A DNA stretch of 6,681 bases from Deltaproteobacteria bacterium (lineage in GTDB: Bacteria > Desulfobacterota_C > Deferrisomatia > Deferrisomatales > JACRMM01), in the NCBI GenBank assembly GCA_016218905.1, contig JACRCS010000474.1, positions 1 through 6,681 on the forward strand. The letters are read 5' to 3'. A program made the position numbers and the translations under genes. Shown piece after piece: positions 5,876-6,681 of the stretch. The notes under the pieces are model-generated. The model was given only the letters and a program-made list of their open reading frames with translations. It was not told the DNA's origin and did not search any database. Every line of letters starts with the position of its first letter. Position 1 is the stretch's first letter.

Positions 5876-6681
5876 TCAGAGCCCGTACCGCTCGATCTTC
5901 GCGTAGAGGGTCTTCCGGTCGATGCCGAGGAGCTCGGCCGCCCGGCTCTTGTTGCCCCCGGCGGCCTCGAGCACCCTGCGGACGTGCTCCCGCTCGAGCT
6001 CCCAGAGGGCGCGCACTTCCGCGGTCGGCGGGTCGTCGGCGCGGCAGGGGATGGGCTGGCGGGGCGGCGCGAAGGGCAGCAGGTCGGGCGTGATGCGCGG
6101 CTCGGTAGCGAGGATGCACGCCCGCCGGAGCACGTTCTTGAGCTCGCGGACGTTTCCCGGCCAGTGATGGGCGCAGAGGCTCGCGGTCGCCTCGGGCGTG
6201 ATCTCCCAATCCCCCGCGCGGCGATTGGGGTCGGTGTCGAGAAAGAACTGCGCCAGGAGCGGGATGTCCTCCCGGCGCTCCCGCAGAGGCGGCAGCGGAA
6301 TCGGGAGGAGATTGATGCGGTGGAAGAGGTCCTCGCGGAACGTGCCCCGCTCCACGCAGGTCGCCAGGTCCCGGTTGGACGCGAATACGAAGCGGACGTT
6401 CGCATAGATGTCGCGGTTGCCGCCGAGGCGCCGGAAGGTGCGGGTCTCGAGGATCCGCAGGAGCTTTACCTGGACGTCCAGCGGCATCTCCGAGATCTCG
6501 TCCATGAAGACCGTCCCCGGATTGGCGAGCTCGAAGACGCCGGCGCGGTTCTTCGTCGCTCCGGTGTACGCCCCCTGCATGTGCCCTCCTAGCTCGCTCT
6601 CTGCCGTGTGGACGTTCAACTGGCCGCAGTTGACCGCGACGAAGGGGTGCACCGCGCGGGGGCTCGCTTCGTGGCCCGCCC
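5876..6681 (-). CDS. Sigma-54-dependent transcriptional activator, C-terminal part (5' end outside window)
   Basis: The visible 267 residues and TGA stop are the AAA+ and DNA-binding part of an NtrC/AtoC-class activator, which uses ATP hydrolysis to open promoters held by sigma-54 RNA polymerase. Seen in order: PFVAVNCGQL, the sigma-54 contact loop as GAYTGA (normally GAFTGA), Walker B TVFMDEISEM, FVFASNRDL, the arginine-finger region FREDLFHRI, PLRERREDIPLL, and sensor II WPGNVREL. It ends in a Fis-type helix-turn-helix (about the last 40 residues: GGNKSRAAELLGI, RKTLYAKIERYGL). The frame stays open to the right edge and the residues there fit the family, so the GTG at 6652 is an internal Val, not the start. 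Walker A and any receiver or sensor domain are outside, so two-component control cannot be decided. ELGGH stands where ELFGH is usual. The target genes are unknown; it is convergent with the chemoreceptor. Confidence 0.95.
   Translation of the reverse strand, partial: AGHEASPRAVHPFVAVNCGQLNVHTAESELGGHMQGAYTGATKNRAGVFELANPGTVFMDEISEMPLDVQVKLLRILETRTFRRLGGNRDIYANVRFVFASNRDLATCVERGTFREDLFHRINLLPIPLPPLRERREDIPLLAQFFLDTDPNRRAGDWEITPEATASLCAHHWPGNVRELKNVLRRACILATEPRITPDLLPFAPPRQPIPCRADDPPTAEVRALWELEREHVRRVLEAAGGNKSRAAELLGIDRKTLYAKIERYGL

Noticed and set aside
6578..6591. AGGAGG 4 nt before an in-frame ATG (6580) inside the activator gene, a possible internal start
   Set aside because: Initiation there would cut the AAA+ domain just before the sigma-54 contact loop and remove the ATP site; probably a chance match from the ELGGH codons.
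5876..6652. GTG at 6652 as the start of a short sigma-54 activator lacking Walker A
   Set aside because: The frame remains open to the window edge and the residues beyond it fit the expected family sequence before PFVAVNC, so the gene simply continues outside.
1..6681. tRNA genes, CRISPR arrays, riboswitches or a toxin-antitoxin pair
   Set aside because: No regularly spaced repeats, no cloverleaf-like sequence and no small paired genes were seen on reading both strands.

Overview
This is a GC-rich bacterial window with four protein genes, two of them cut by the window edges. The candidate relatives are GC-rich Gram-negative groups such as Myxococcota/Desulfobacterota, Acidobacteriota or Methylomirabilota. 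That is an inference from gene-family content (a single-chain TOTE-type primase-helicase-nuclease, a REP-type transposase with a DnaA-like tail, a transmembrane chemoreceptor and a sigma-54 activator). No rRNA or other phylogenetic marker is present.

Left part, minus strand: a long open frame runs from an ATG at 2697 off the left edge (899 codons visible, no stop). It encodes an N-terminal Cys cluster plus archaeo-eukaryotic-type primase domain, a central SF2 helicase, and a C-terminal DUF559/Vsr-like endonuclease domain. This is the layout of the TOTE family of anti-invader (conflict) systems and is the most interesting gene here. Its helicase Walker A motif reads TAFGKI instead of the expected GKT/GKS, so the ATPase may be disabled although the frame is intact.

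Middle, minus strand: directly upstream of the TOTE gene, 62 bp away and in the same direction, is an intact REP-associated (Y1/HUH) transposase gene at 2760-3731. Its coding region is bracketed by two inverted copies of a perfect 17-bp repeat (2741-2757 and 3777-3793) embedded in longer imperfect repeats. The transposase and its flanks therefore look like a discrete mobile unit that landed about 35-45 bp upstream of the TOTE start codon and may now drive or interrupt its expression.

From 3732 to 4178 is a non-coding stretch of about 450 bp. It carries the right repeat, a CT-rich short repeat, several hairpins, and near its right end a sigma-28-like promoter and a strong Shine-Dalgarno for the next gene.

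Right part: a complete methyl-accepting chemotaxis protein (plus strand, 4179-5846) ends in a CheR/CheB-tether-like pentapeptide. It converges, across a 29-bp gap with a small stem-loop, on the C-terminal part of a sigma-54-dependent activator (minus strand) that runs off the right edge. The right half looks like ordinary signalling/housekeeping DNA; the left half looks like accessory DNA (defence gene plus mobile element).
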